From Pseudomonas lini (lineage in GTDB: Bacteria; Pseudomonadota; Gammaproteobacteria; Pseudomonadales; Pseudomonadaceae), in assembly GCF_964063345.1 (NCBI RefSeq), contig NZ_OZ061318.1:5456001-5520000 (forward strand): a stretch of 64,000 nucleotides of DNA, read 5' to 3'. The notes beneath the pieces are model-generated. The model searched no databases. It was not told the DNA's origin and saw only the letters and a program-made list of their open reading frames with translations. The first letter of the stretch is position 1. Each line of letters opens with the position of its first letter. Shown here piece by piece: positions 17,586 through 27,348 of this stretch. The position numbers and the translations under genes were made by a program.

Positions 17586-20500
17586 TCGGTGCCCGCATGC
17601 TGCGCATTTGCTCAAAACTGCCTTTGTTGTTGGCCTTGTTCATGCCGCTGGCCGCGGTCAACGCTGAAGACACCGTCGAGCCAAGCGGCTACACGCCGGT
17701 GGCCGGTGAGAGTTTCTTCCTGCTGGCCGACAGCAGTTTCGCCAGCGACGAACAGGCAATGGTTCGCCTCGAAGCGCCGGGCCGCGATTACCGCCGGTTC
17801 CGCATGGAACCTTACGGCGGCGCGGACATTCGCGTGTATCGCATCGACAAGCCGCTGGATTTCCTCAAGCGCCAGAAGAACCTGCACCGCGTGGTCAGCG
17901 ATGGCCAGTTCAAGGGCGAAGGCCTGTCGAACACCCTCGCGTACCTGTGGGACAACTGGTACCGCAAATCCCGTCGGGTGATGCAGCGGGCGTTTTCCTA
18001 CGAGTCGCGCCAACAAGTCACCGAGGAAGTGCCGGAACTGAAGATGGGCACCGCCATCGCCGCGCCAACGCCTTACGACGCTCAGCCGCAATTCGCGTTG
18101 ATTCCGGGCCTGCCGGTAGTCAGCCAATTCCGTTATCCGCTGTGGCAAGCCAAACCGATCCAGCCGCCTGAGGGCGTGAACCTGGCCGGTTCTTCCAGCG
18201 AGTTCGTCAGTGTCTCGCCGGGCAACGTGTACATCCCGTTAGGCAACCTGAAACCAGGCCTGTATCTGGTGGAAGCGCTGATCGGCAAGTACCGCGCGAC
18301 CACCATGGTTTTCGTCTCCAACACCGTGGCCGTGAGCAAAATTGCCGGTGATGAATTGCTGGTGTGGGCCGCGCGCAAACACGAAGGCAGTTCGGTGCCC
18401 AAGGTCAATGTGCTGTGGACCGACGGCCTGGGCGTGATGAGCAGCGGCGCTACCGATACCGACGGTTTGCTGCGTCTGAAACACGTCAGCCCGGAGCGTT
18501 CGTTCGTGATCGGCGAGGACGAAGAGGGCGGGGTGTTCGTCTCCGAGAACTTCTATTACGACAGCGAAATCTACGACACCAAACTCTATGCGTTCACCGA
18601 CCGGCCGCTGTATCGGCCGGGGGATTGGGTGTCGCTGAAAATCGTCGGCCGCGAGTTCAAGAATGCACGGGACTCCGTGGCACCGACCGCTGCCGACGTC
18701 AACGTCACCGTACTCGACGCCACGGGCACCGCGCTGCAATCGCTGGCGCTGAAGCTCGACTCCAAGGCCGGTACTCAGGGCCGTTTCCAGTTGCCGGACA
18801 ACGCGGTGGCGGGCGGTTATGAACTGCGTTTCAGTTACAAGGATCAGGCCTACAGCAGTGCCTTCCGTGTCGCTGAATACATCAAGCCGCACTTCGAGAT
18901 TTCCCTGAACCTGGCCAAGCAGGATTACCGCACTGGCGAACCGGTGAAGGGCAGTCTGGTGCTGCTGTACCCGGACGGCAAACCGGTGGCCAACGCCAAG
19001 TTGAGCCTGAGCCTGCGGGCCCAACAATTGTCGATGGTCGATAACGAACTGCAATACCTCGGGCAATTCCCGGTGGAGCTGACCAGTGCCGAGCTGACCA
19101 CCGACGCCAAGGGCAACGCGAGCCTCGATCTGCCCGCCGCCGAGAAACCGAGCCGCTACATGCTCACCGTGTTCGCCAGCGATGGCGCGGCATATCGGGT
19201 CAAGACCACCAAGGAAATCCTCATCGACCGCGGTGCCGCCAGTTTCCGTCTGAGCGCGCCGCAGCGGTTCAGCGCAGTGGGCGGCAAGGTTGCATTCAGC
19301 TATGCCAACGAAGGTGGCAGCGAGCAAAGCAAAGCGGTCAACCCGAGCAGCTACAGCTGGGTGCGACTTGAAGATCAAACCACTGGCGAAGGCAAACTTG
19401 CCGCCAAAGATAAAGGCTTCAGCCTGGCCTTCGACCGTCCGGGCACTTACAACCTGACGCTGAAGGATGATCATGGCCGCGTGCTTGGTGCGACCGGCCA
19501 TTCGGTCACTGGCGACGGCGTCAAAGCGGTGCCCGGCACCGTGGAAATCGTCCTCGACAAACCCGAGTACAAGGCGGGCGACGAAGCCCTCGCGTTGATC
19601 ACTTTCCCCGAGCCGATCATCGATGCGTTGTTGTCGCTTGAGCGTGACAAAGTCGAGGCCACCGCGCTGCTGTCCAAGGGCAGCGACTGGCTGAAGATGG
19701 AAAAACTCAGCGACACCCAATACCGCGCGCGCATCCAGGTGAAGGACAACTTCGCGCCGAACCTGACGTTCTCGGTTCTTTACACCAAGGGTGGTCAGTA
19801 CAGCTTCCAGAACGCCGGCATCAAGGTGATCGCGCCGCAAATCGACGTCGCAATCGCCACCGATAAAGAGGCGTATCAGCCCGGCGATACCGTGTCGGTT
19901 GACCTGACCACGCAGTTCGCCGGCAAGCCGATTCCGGCGCACCTGACGGTCAGTGTGGTCGATGAAATGGTCTACGCGCTGCAACCGGAAGTCGCGCCGA
20001 CCATCGACCAATTCTTCTATCACCCGCGCCGCAACAACGTGCGCACCAGCGCCAGTTTGTCGTTCATCAGCTACGACGTGGCATTGCCGGGCAGCCCAGG
20101 CGCACCGGGCAAAGCCAACCGCAGCGAGCGCGGTGTCAAAGTGTTGGAGCGGCCACGTCGCGAAGACGTCGACACCGCCGCGTGGCAGCCTGAATTGATC
20201 ACCGATGCGAATGGCAAAACCCGCTTCACCTTCAAGATGCCGGACTCGCTGACCCGCTGGCGCATCACCGCCCGGGCCATCGCCGATGACGGCCAGGTCG
20301 GGCAGAAGAAGCAGTTCGTGCGCTCGGAAAAACCGCTGTACCTGAAGTGGAGCGGCCCGACCAAATTCCGCAACAGCGACAAACCGGATCTCGGTGTGTT
20401 CGCTTTCAGTCAGGCCGAGAAACCGGTCAAGGCTGAACTGGTGATTCATTACGCGGGCGCCGAACAACGTGTGCCAGTCACTTTGAACAACGGCATCAAC

Positions 20501-22156
20501 TACATCGCATTGCCCGCTTTCACAGTGGCCAATGGCGAGTGGACCGCCGAGCTGGTGCAGGACGGCAAAACCGCTGATGCCTTGGCCGTGCGCCTGACCG
20601 CGACCGGCGAAGGCTGGCAGGTGACTCAGAGCCAGAGCCTGGACGTGGCTAGCGGTGATACGCCGTTGACCTTGCCGGCCGACGCCACGGATATTCGCCT
20701 GCGCCTGGATGACAGTCCGCAAGCGCTGTTCCGTTCGGCGCTTGATGATCTGCTGAGCTATCCGTACGGCGGCGTCGAACAGACCGCCAGCCGTTTGCTG
20801 CCGCTGAGCATCGCTTATCCGACCTTGTCGTCGAACCCGCAGATCCGCGATCGCTTGCGTTTGATCATGCAGAACAGCCGCCTGCGCCTGGTGCAAATGG
20901 CCGGACCGTCGGCGAGCTTCACCTGGTGGGGCTTTGACGGTGAACCGGACGCGTTCCTCACCGCGTACGCCTATTACGCCGACTGGCACGCCAGCAAAGC
21001 GCTGGAACTGAGCCTGCCGCCGGAGCATTGGCAGCGGGTGCTGGAGGTGTACGCCAAGCAGTCGCAGAACACGCCGCTGTTGCAGCGCGCGTTGATTCTG
21101 TCGTTCGCCAAGCAGATACAATTGCCGGTGAACACGCTGCTCAGCGGTTTGATCGACGATCTGGTGAAAGCCGGCGAAGGCCATGCGGCGAGCATGATGG
21201 ACGATGGCGAAGAAAGCCTGGTCATGAGCGATCCGGATTCGGCATTGGGGCTGGCCAGCGCTCGAGTGCTGACCGCGTCTTTGGCGCGTCAGGCCAAGGT
21301 CAATCTGCCGTCGGCGTTCAATGGTCAATTGGAGGCTGCGCAACAACAAGTGGCCGCCAGCTCTCAACCATTTGTCGAAGCGCTGAACCTGTCGCTGCAA
21401 GCTTTCGATCAGGCGCATGCGCAAGCGTTGTTGCAACGCCTGTTGCCGCAGCAATCGACCCTGGAACGCGCCTTGGCGCTGACCTGGCTGCAACGCAGCA
21501 TCGAACAGGCCTCGCCCACCATCGCACTGGCGCCGGGTGAAGGCTGGAAGAAAAAATACGGTGATACCGGTGAGATGTATTGGACGTGGCAGGGTGCTGC
21601 GTCCGTGCCGGCAGTGTTGTCGCTGACCGGGGAGCAAGAGCGTCCGCTTCGTGCAGCGTTGAGCTTCCAGAGCAAGCAACCGCCAGTGGACTCGATGGCC
21701 GTGACCATCACTCGTCGTCTGTCGCGTCTGGTGCCGGGTGACGAAGCGTTTGAATTCAAACTCGAAGCGGTCGGCAGCAAACCGTTGTCCAGCGACAGCC
21801 TGTACCTGGACGAAGTGATCATCACCAGCAAGGCTGCGAAACCGCTGCGCTATGGCATGCTCGAAGTGCCGCTGCCACCGGGCGCGGACGTCGAGCGCAC
21901 CACGTGGGGCATCAAGCTGATGGGCAAGGCCGGCACCGAGCCGACCTCGCTGGAGAAGGCCCGTTTCGAACCGGGGCAACTGGCTTACGCGATCCCGGTG
22001 GATGCCCTGAGCGGTGAATTGCGCCTGCGTCATCTGGTGCGTTTCTCGCAAAAAGGCCAGTTCAATCTGCCGCCGGTGCGTTTCACTCAGGTCTACGCAC
22101 CGCAGAACCAGGCTCAGGAACAGACGCCGGCACTCGGTCAGGTCACGGTTCACTGA
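17582..22156 (+). CDS. magD: MagD/YfaS-like bacterial alpha-2-macroglobulin
   Basis: 1524 residues from the ATG at 17582 (ATGA overlap with magC). Signal peptide [20 protein letters not shown]..., then a run of MG-type beta domains, for example [19 protein letters not shown] and [19 protein letters not shown], a bait-like region around the arginine-rich [17 protein letters not shown], the [19 protein letters not shown] segment and a C-terminal alpha/alpha toroid. The thioester site that reads C-x-E-Q in trapping members is here G1064-V-E-Q1067, so it cannot form a thioester. This matches MagD/YfaS types, which lack it. MagD is reported, as I recall, to interact with PBP1b at the inner membrane. 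Probable role: periplasmic protease trap or cell-wall-linked defence. Confidence 0.93.
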   Translation: MIGARMLRICSKLPLLLALFMPLAAVNAEDTVEPSGYTPVAGESFFLLADSSFASDEQAMVRLEAPGRDYRRFRMEPYGGADIRVYRIDKPLDFLKRQKNLHRVVSDGQFKGEGLSNTLAYLWDNWYRKSRRVMQRAFSYESRQQVTEEVPELKMGTAIAAPTPYDAQPQFALIPGLPVVSQFRYPLWQAKPIQPPEGVNLAGSSSEFVSVSPGNVYIPLGNLKPGLYLVEALIGKYRATTMVFVSNTVAVSKIAGDELLVWAARKHEGSSVPKVNVLWTDGLGVMSSGATDTDGLLRLKHVSPERSFVIGEDEEGGVFVSENFYYDSEIYDTKLYAFTDRPLYRPGDWVSLKIVGREFKNARDSVAPTAADVNVTVLDATGTALQSLALKLDSKAGTQGRFQLPDNAVAGGYELRFSYKDQAYSSAFRVAEYIKPHFEISLNLAKQDYRTGEPVKGSLVLLYPDGKPVANAKLSLSLRAQQLSMVDNELQYLGQFPVELTSAELTTDAKGNASLDLPAAEKPSRYMLTVFASDGAAYRVKTTKEILIDRGAASFRLSAPQRFSAVGGKVAFSYANEGGSEQSKAVNPSSYSWVRLEDQTTGEGKLAAKDKGFSLAFDRPGTYNLTLKDDHGRVLGATGHSVTGDGVKAVPGTVEIVLDKPEYKAGDEALALITFPEPIIDALLSLERDKVEATALLSKGSDWLKMEKLSDTQYRARIQVKDNFAPNLTFSVLYTKGGQYSFQNAGIKVIAPQIDVAIATDKEAYQPGDTVSVDLTTQFAGKPIPAHLTVSVVDEMVYALQPEVAPTIDQFFYHPRRNNVRTSASLSFISYDVALPGSPGAPGKANRSERGVKVLERPRREDVDTAAWQPELITDANGKTRFTFKMPDSLTRWRITARAIADDGQVGQKKQFVRSEKPLYLKWSGPTKFRNSDKPDLGVFAFSQAEKPVKAELVIHYAGAEQRVPVTLNNGINYIALPAFTVANGEWTAELVQDGKTADALAVRLTATGEGWQVTQSQSLDVASGDTPLTLPADATDIRLRLDDSPQALFRSALDDLLSYPYGGVEQTASRLLPLSIAYPTLSSNPQIRDRLRLIMQNSRLRLVQMAGPSASFTWWGFDGEPDAFLTAYAYYADWHASKALELSLPPEHWQRVLEVYAKQSQNTPLLQRALILSFAKQIQLPVNTLLSGLIDDLVKAGEGHAASMMDDGEESLVMSDPDSALGLASARVLTASLARQAKVNLPSAFNGQLEAAQQQVAASSQPFVEALNLSLQAFDQAHAQALLQRLLPQQSTLERALALTWLQRSIEQASPTIALAPGEGWKKKYGDTGEMYWTWQGAASVPAVLSLTGEQERPLRAALSFQSKQPPVDSMAVTITRRLSRLVPGDEAFEFKLEAVGSKPLSSDSLYLDEVIITSKAAKPLRYGMLEVPLPPGADVERTTWGIKLMGKAGTEPTSLEKARFEPGQLAYAIPVDALSGELRLRHLVRFSQKGQFNLPPVRFTQVYAPQNQAQEQTPALGQVTVH

Positions 22157-22157
22157 C

Positions 22158-23777
22158 ATGACCCGGCGTCTGGTCTGGTGGCTGTTGTGTTTGATGCCTG
22201 CGCTGGCGACAGCGCAGGACGAGCCGTTGCGTCTGGGCTTCAAGGGTGAATTGCTTTCGTTGAGCCAGACGCAGGTGATCTCGCGTGAGCCATTGCCTGC
22301 TGATCTGCAGACGCCGCTGGGCAGTTTGTGGAAACTGTTTGTCTACGGCTGGCTGGTGGAGACCGGCGCGCGTGAACCGGCTTATGAGTGTCGCGGGCAA
22401 TCGAAGGAAGAGGTCTATTGCTGCACCGGCGGCGGCAAGATCGATCGTGATCAGGCGTTGGTGAAGTCCTGCGGCTTGTACTTTGAGCCTGCCCGGTTGG
22501 GCATTGCCGGTGCTGAATGGCGCGAGTATTGGCAGGCTAGACAAGCACCGAAGTGGTTGTTGGACTTGCCGTCGTTGCAACCGCAGACCCGGGTTTCGGT
22601 GGCTGAGTTGCTGAAGGTATTGGCCGTGATGCCGGCGCAGGATCAGGCGCGGCGGGTGTTGCTCGATGTGGTGCTGAATGCTGCTGACGGCAATGTCGTC
22701 GGTGAGCTTGGCGGCCGGTTGCGGGTGAAAACCTGGAGCTGGCTGGGGGATCAGGATCCCTCGTCGCGCCAAGGCGGATTTGCTGGCTGGACGGCGGATG
22801 GCACGCCGATCTGGGCTGGTGGGCGTGGCACCAGTCAAATGGTCTTGCGCAATTACGGTCAGGCATTGGCGACGGTGTTGCCTTCGTCATGGCCAGCGGA
22901 GGCGGGGAAGTGCGTCGAGGTCGGCCTGTTCGCGCGTTATCCGCTGAAACGCGTGCTGTCGGGGGATCGCGTGTTAGCGCCCGGTCCTTTGCAAGGTGAC
23001 TATCGCGTTGAGTTCGCCAACGGCAATCAACTCGATATCCACAGCGACGGCGAGTTGTTCTTGCTCAAGGACAAACTGGTCGCCCGCCTGGACCGCGAAG
23101 AATACGTCGCCCGCGTTCTGCAGCGCGAAGCCAGACCGGAACCTGCCGAAGCCGCCAAAGCCCTGAGCGTCGCGATCCGCACCTACTTGCTGCAAAACGC
23201 TACCCGTAACGGCGACTGCCTGAGCATCGATGACAGCAGCAGCCGACAACGCGTCGCCCCACGCCCGGCCGCCACCGAATCGCGCAACATCGCCGCGTGG
23301 ACCAGCGACCTGGTCCTCGCCGGCAGCAACGTCACCTATCACACCGATCAACCGGGGCCGGACAAGCTCTCCTGGCAGCAAGCCGTCGAACAGGCCAATG
23401 CCGGGCAACGCTACGACGCCATTCTGCTGCACGCTTATCCGCGCGCCAGCCTCAGCCGCTGGGACAATCCCGTCGCTTCCTGCGACGCATTGCCCGCCGC
23501 GCAAGACTGGCTGCAAAAGCAACGCCGCGGCTGGCGTCCACGGCTGGAAAGCGAAGTGGGTTACAACGAAGTCAACACTTTCGCCGTCTGCCGCCTGGCC
23601 TTCGGCCGTCCTTTTGTCGACCGCGAACGCCAGCGCATTTACGTGCGCGGCGTGCTGTCGCTGCAAGACCGCCTCGACCTGACCCACGAATACCTGCACC
23701 TGGCCTTCGAAGCACACCCCAACGGCCAGGATGAAACCTACATCGAAGGGCTCGCCCGCCACCTCTTGCTGGAATAG
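22158..23777 (+). CDS. magE: MagE/YfaQ-like DUF2300 protein with three enzyme-like regions
   Basis: 539 residues from the ATG two bases after magD. Signal peptide MTRRLVWWLLCLMPALATA. Region 1 (about 45-230) looks like a penicillin-binding-protein fold: S56-L-W-K59 in PLGSLWKLFVYGWL, S104-C-G106 where SxN is expected, and K191-T-W193 where KTG is expected. Region 2 (about 310-350), EEYVARVLQREA...ALSVAIRTYLLQ, matches the SpoIID/LytB signature. Region 3 ends with H510-E-Y-L-H514, a zinc-peptidase-like HExxH with acidic residues after it (E526, E530). Family activity is unknown; motifs 2 and 3 of region 1 are degenerate. Confidence 0.85.
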   Translation: MTRRLVWWLLCLMPALATAQDEPLRLGFKGELLSLSQTQVISREPLPADLQTPLGSLWKLFVYGWLVETGAREPAYECRGQSKEEVYCCTGGGKIDRDQALVKSCGLYFEPARLGIAGAEWREYWQARQAPKWLLDLPSLQPQTRVSVAELLKVLAVMPAQDQARRVLLDVVLNAADGNVVGELGGRLRVKTWSWLGDQDPSSRQGGFAGWTADGTPIWAGGRGTSQMVLRNYGQALATVLPSSWPAEAGKCVEVGLFARYPLKRVLSGDRVLAPGPLQGDYRVEFANGNQLDIHSDGELFLLKDKLVARLDREEYVARVLQREARPEPAEAAKALSVAIRTYLLQNATRNGDCLSIDDSSSRQRVAPRPAATESRNIAAWTSDLVLAGSNVTYHTDQPGPDKLSWQQAVEQANAGQRYDAILLHAYPRASLSRWDNPVASCDALPAAQDWLQKQRRGWRPRLESEVGYNEVNTFAVCRLAFGRPFVDRERQRIYVRGVLSLQDRLDLTHEYLHLAFEAHPNGQDETYIEGLARHLLLE

Positions 23778-23780
23778 GCC

Positions 23781-24596
23781 ATGAAACTCCGTTACCCACA
23801 GGTCCTCCTGTTCCTTTGTTCCTTTTGCGTATGGCCGACCACGTTCGCCGCCGATAGCGCGGTCAAACTCGACACGCCCGTCGGCGGCTGGCGCACGGGC
23901 GCGCCCGAAGGCGAAGGCGAAAACTTTCGTCAGACGGTTAATTACCCGGCGTCCTCGGTCAACACGCCGGTGGGGCAGGCGAATACCGCTCGCATCACCG
24001 GCCAGATCAACTCCACCCCCAAGGGCAATGAACCCGGCAAACTCATCGTCAACGGTGTCAGCATGCCGCTGAAAATTGACCCCGCCGGCCGCTATGATCG
24101 CCCGTTCTCATTCCCCAACGGCAGCAACAGCGTTGAAGTGCGCAGCCCCGATGGTCAACAGCGGCATCGCACCCAATTCCTCAACACCAGCGGCGGCGCT
24201 ACCCCGGCCAAGTTGCGGGTATTGCTGGCCTGGGACAGCGACGGCACCGACATCGACCTGCACCTCGTCACGCCTGACGGTGGGCACATCTGGTACGGCG
24301 ACCGCGTCGCGGCCAACGGCGGTGCACTCGACGTCGATGTCACCACCGGCTACGGCCCGGAAATCTTCGCCATGCCGGCGCCGATCAAGGGGCAATACCT
24401 GGTGTACGTGAACTACTACGGTGGCGGGTATCGCAGTGATGAGGACGGGCAGGAAGAGGCTGTTCAGCCCCTGACCACCGCGCAGATCACGGTGATTACG
24501 GAGGAGGGGACGCCGAACGAGAAGATGGAGACATTCCTGGTGCCGATGCGGGCGGTGGGGGAATTGACGTTGGTGAAGGGGTTTAGTTATCCGTAA
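23781..24596 (+). CDS. magF: MagF/YfaP-like periplasmic DUF2135 protein
   Basis: 271 residues, starting three bases after magE. Signal peptide MKLRYPQVLLFLCSFCVWPTTFA. The DUF2135 core KLRVLLAWDSDGTDIDLHLV, TPDGGHIWYGD and GQYLVYVNYYGGGY is parallel to MagA at the other end of the operon; both start with a PVGGWR motif after the signal peptide and close with MRAVGELTLVKGFSY / LRAIGDLLLVKTFNY. The two are clear paralogues, perhaps forming a heteromer around MagD. A palindromic terminator-like hairpin follows about 40 bases downstream. Confidence 0.88.
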   Translation: MKLRYPQVLLFLCSFCVWPTTFAADSAVKLDTPVGGWRTGAPEGEGENFRQTVNYPASSVNTPVGQANTARITGQINSTPKGNEPGKLIVNGVSMPLKIDPAGRYDRPFSFPNGSNSVEVRSPDGQQRHRTQFLNTSGGATPAKLRVLLAWDSDGTDIDLHLVTPDGGHIWYGDRVAANGGALDVDVTTGYGPEIFAMPAPIKGQYLVYVNYYGGGYRSDEDGQEEAVQPLTTAQITVITEEGTPNEKMETFLVPMRAVGELTLVKGFSYP

Positions 24597-24633
24597 GGGG
24601 TAATTGTGACAGCACTGCTGACACTATTTGGCA

Positions 24634-24658
24634 TTTGTCGCAGCACGGCTGCGACAAA
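24634..24658 (+). terminator. Hairpin after the mag operon
   Basis: TTTGTCGCAGC (24634-24644) pairs perfectly with GCTGCGACAAA (24648-24658) around a three-base loop. There is only a weak A/T tail, so termination is likely but not certain. A weaker related hairpin, GTGACAGCA/TGCTGACAC, lies just before it (24606-24624). A nearly identical palindrome recurs inside the DUF1016 gene at 26914. Confidence 0.55.
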
Positions 24659-24710
24659 CAAAATTAGTTTGCATTATCTTGCTGTTCACGACTAAGTGCA
24701 GGGGTGGGAA

Positions 24711-25259
24711 GTGGTTGTTAAGTCTGGTTACGTCAAGCGAATCATTTTTTTATTGTTGGCGGCTTTAGTTGTTTTTGTCGCTAGCGAGTCGTTTTATACC
24801 ATCAATGAACAAGATCGCGGTATCGTCCTGCGTAACGGCAAATTTTTGACCGAGGCTCATCCTGGGTTGGGTTGGAAGATTCCGCTTGTGGATGAAGTGA
24901 CCAGTATTTCAATGCAAAGAAACCTCGCCTATTGGGGCGCTTTTCAAGCAAGAACTGAAGATTTGGATTTGATGGAGTTGGAGATTTCTATTGTTTGGCG
25001 CGTAGCGCCAGGCGAAGTTTTGAAAATGTATAAAAAATACACCACTCTCGAAGCTGTCGAAAATGCTTTGCTGATACCTAAGGTGACAGAACAAGCCAGG
25101 CTGGTAGTGTCTCATTACAATACAGAACAGGCACTGAAAAATCGGGAGGCGTTTATTCGCAGTTTTTCTACTGCGATCAGGGGCGCTATTGACGGGCCTG
25201 TCATAATTGAAAGTGTAGACATTGGTAGCGTGCACATGAAAAGCATACACATTGAATAG
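24711..25259 (+). CDS. Miniature SPFH/Band-7 membrane protein (first of pair)
   Basis: About 182 residues from the GTG at 24711, chosen because AGGGG lies six bases upstream; an in-frame GTG at 24696 is the alternative. One N-terminal membrane helix (RIIFLLLAALVVFVAS) is followed directly by an SPFH domain: FYTINEQDRGIVLRNGKFL, HPGLGWKIPLVDEV, and RTEDLDLMELEISIVWRV. The product ends right after the SPFH core, without the C-terminal coiled coil of HflK/HflC or prohibitins (normally 280-400 residues). It is AT-richer than neighbouring genes and is followed 11 bases later by a paralogue. Confidence 0.8.
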   Translation: MVVKSGYVKRIIFLLLAALVVFVASESFYTINEQDRGIVLRNGKFLTEAHPGLGWKIPLVDEVTSISMQRNLAYWGAFQARTEDLDLMELEISIVWRVAPGEVLKMYKKYTTLEAVENALLIPKVTEQARLVVSHYNTEQALKNREAFIRSFSTAIRGAIDGPVIIESVDIGSVHMKSIHIE

Positions 25260-25270
25260 GGTGTCGGTGC

Positions 25271-25882
25271 ATGCAAACTGCAAAAACAAAAAATACGATT
25301 TGTTTGATGGCCTCGTGGTTAGGCGGCCTGATGCTGGTGTGTCTAGTGGCAGGTTCCTCTTTTTATACTGTCAATGAAAGAGAGCTGGGCTTGGTGTTGC
25401 GTAATGGCGAGGTTCTTTCTGAAGTAGGGCCAGGGCTGGGGTGGAAGCTTCCGATTGTCGATAAAGTGTTCCGAATCTCAAGTCAGAATAATATTTTTGA
25501 TATTGCAGGCGTCCACAACTACACGTCAGATCTTCATGAATTTAATGCTGATGTATCAGTTGTCTGGCATGTGGCGCCGGGCAAGATGGCGGATATATAC
25601 ACTCAATACAACGACCTTCAATCGGTCGAGCTGGCACTTATAAAGCCCCGCGTCATTGGGCAGATCGGGCTTGTTATGTCGCACTATAAAGGTAGTCAGA
25701 TGTTCGACAGTCCTGACCGGTTTATAAAAGATTCTTTCGCAGCCATTAAAATGGCGGTAGGCGAGTTAGTGGTCATTGATAGCGTGAATTTTGAAAAATT
25801 GATTTTAACAGACCTGGATCGATCAGCTTCTTCCGAAGAAGCAGCCGTCGAGGCAGCCGCACCCGACGCCGTCAGGAGATGA
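25271..25882 (+). CDS. Miniature SPFH/Band-7 membrane protein (second of pair)
   Basis: 203 residues. N-terminal membrane helix (SWLGGLMLVCLVAGSSFY) then FYTVNERELGLVLRNGEVL, GPGLGWKLPIVDKV and DLHEFNADVSVVWHVAPG, collinear with the preceding protein. It ends in a short Ala/Glu-rich tail (SSEEAAVEAAAPDAVRR) instead of a long coiled coil. The two genes are almost certainly co-transcribed and, like HflK/HflC, may form a mixed membrane ring. An L,D-transpeptidase gene follows 96 bases later. Confidence 0.8.
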   Translation: MQTAKTKNTICLMASWLGGLMLVCLVAGSSFYTVNERELGLVLRNGEVLSEVGPGLGWKLPIVDKVFRISSQNNIFDIAGVHNYTSDLHEFNADVSVVWHVAPGKMADIYTQYNDLQSVELALIKPRVIGQIGLVMSHYKGSQMFDSPDRFIKDSFAAIKMAVGELVVIDSVNFEKLILTDLDRSASSEEAAVEAAAPDAVRR

Positions 25883-25978
25883 CTGAGTGGTGAGTTATTA
25901 GTTTCTTCTTTTATCCAAAAGGCAGAGAAGGGCACCCCCTGACTGGCTGATCACCACCGTTTCTTGACAGGATTGGAC

Positions 25979-26524
25979 ATGCTAAAGCGCTTAACGCTTT
26001 CTGGGTTATTTCTACTGATATTGGCATTTGGATATACGACCATCATGGGCCGTTTGGGCGGAGGTCCCGCTCCAACGTTGGCGCTTGATCAGCCAAACAA
26101 ACAGGCTGATTTGATAACCGTCAATAAGCAGGAAAGGCGGATGTTCCTATGGCGGGAAGGTGCGGTACTGGCCGAATATCGTATAGCGCTTGGAGCTGCG
26201 GCGAATGACGGCGCAAAGCAACAAGAGGGGGATGAGAAAACACCTGAAGGACGTTATTTCATCGATTGGCGCAATCCAAAATCGATGGCGTACCTGAGCT
26301 TGCACATTTCATATCCGAATCCAGAGGACGAAGCATCGGCTCGTCAAAAGGGGTATTCGCCAGGCGGCAATATCATGATTCATGGTCTGCCCAATGGATG
26401 GGGGTGGCTTGAACCGCTTCATCATCTGTGGGACTGGACCGATGGTTGCATTGCAGTAACCAATAGCGAAATGCGAAAAATCTGGACGTTGGTGCCGGAC
26501 AGGACGCCGATTGAAATCAGATAG
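25979..26524 (+). CDS. L,D-transpeptidase (YkuD domain), membrane anchored
   Basis: 181 residues from the ATG at 25979 (AGGA upstream). An N-terminal hydrophobic segment (LSGLFLLILAFGYTTI) places the YkuD domain in the periplasm. The domain shows DLITVNKQERRMFLWREG, DEKTPEGRYFIDWRN and the catalytic region H135-G...W-T-D-G-C157-I-A-V-T-N, the His/Ser-Thr/Cys set of L,D-transpeptidases. Such enzymes form 3-3 peptidoglycan crosslinks or attach proteins to the wall. It follows the SPFH pair on the same strand, which suggests, but does not prove, a shared envelope function. Confidence 0.9.
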   Translation: MLKRLTLSGLFLLILAFGYTTIMGRLGGGPAPTLALDQPNKQADLITVNKQERRMFLWREGAVLAEYRIALGAAANDGAKQQEGDEKTPEGRYFIDWRNPKSMAYLSLHISYPNPEDEASARQKGYSPGGNIMIHGLPNGWGWLEPLHHLWDWTDGCIAVTNSEMRKIWTLVPDRTPIEIR

Positions 26525-26622
26525 GAGCGGACACTGTTTCACGCCGAAACACTTCGTGATTTTTATTGTTTCAAGGTGAGGAGTACTAGAGAAGGTCGTC
26601 TACTAAAAAGGAACGCCTTCAC

Positions 26623-27348
26623 GTGAATGACCTCAGCGCTACTGCTCCGTCCGTTGGTGCAAGCTTTAACGAAATCACGCAACTGATTATCACTGCCCGG
26701 CAGCGAGCGGTGCAGGCAGTCAACACAGAGTTGATTGAACTGCATTGGCAGGTCGGGGCTTACATCAGCCGAAAGATCGAAGCGGCGGAGTGGGGGGATG
26801 GAGTGGTCGCTCAATTGGCTACTCACCTCGCGTGTACTCAACCGGGATTGCGCGGTTTTACCAGAGCCAATCTCTTTCGCATGCGCAAGTTTTACGAGGC
26901 ATACAGACATGACGCAATTGTCGCAGCACTGCTGCGACAATTGCCCTGGACCCAAAACCTGATCATTCTCAACCAAAGCAAACGCCCGGAAGAACGTGCG
27001 TTTTACCTGCGCATGGCGATTCAGGAGAAGTGGTCGAGCCGGGAGCTCGAGCGCCAGTTCAAAGCCGCATTATTCGAACGTAGCGTCATCAATCCCGCAA
27101 AAGTCTCATCGTTGATGAGGCAAACACATCCCGAAGCCTTGAGCGTGTTCAAGGACACCTACATGGTCGAATTTCTCGACTTGGCGCAAGGTCATGTCGA
27201 GGCTGAGCTGAAGAGTAAACCAGTGGTTATATATGAGGGTGTTCTTGCGGGCCTCATCGCGGGCAAGCCCGCTCCCACAGGTATCTGCTTTGACCAAAAG
27301 ATTTGTGAACGACACCGATCACTGTGGGAGCGGGCTTGCCCGCGATGA
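26623..27348 (+). pseudogene. DUF1016/YhcG-like gene truncated at a REP doublet
   Basis: GTG at 26623 opens a 241-codon frame whose first ~200 residues match the N-terminal part of the DUF1016/YhcG family: RQRAVQAVNTELIELHWQVG, FTRANLFRMRKFYEAY, LPWTQNLIIL and the PEALSVFKDTYMVEFLDL boundary. The family normally continues with a PD-(D/E)XK nuclease domain. Here the frame instead runs into REP sequence at about 27245 (reading AGLIAGKPAPTG) and ends at 27348. The nuclease half is lost, so the product is probably inactive. Confidence 0.8.
26914..26944. repeat. Perfect 31-base palindrome inside the DUF1016 frame
   Basis: Arm GCAATTGTCGCAGCA (26914-26928) and arm TGCTGCGACAATTGC (26930-26944) are perfect inverse complements around one central C. 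The core GTCGCAGCA-C-TGCTGCGAC is nearly the same as the hairpin after the mag operon at 24634. Confidence 0.9.

Noticed and set aside
18239..22243. A 1334-codon open frame on the strand opposite magD
   Set aside because: It is the mirror of a GC-rich gene with strong third-position bias; the translation is low-complexity (His/Gln/Arg-rich) and matches no family, while the plus strand encodes a clear alpha-2-macroglobulin.
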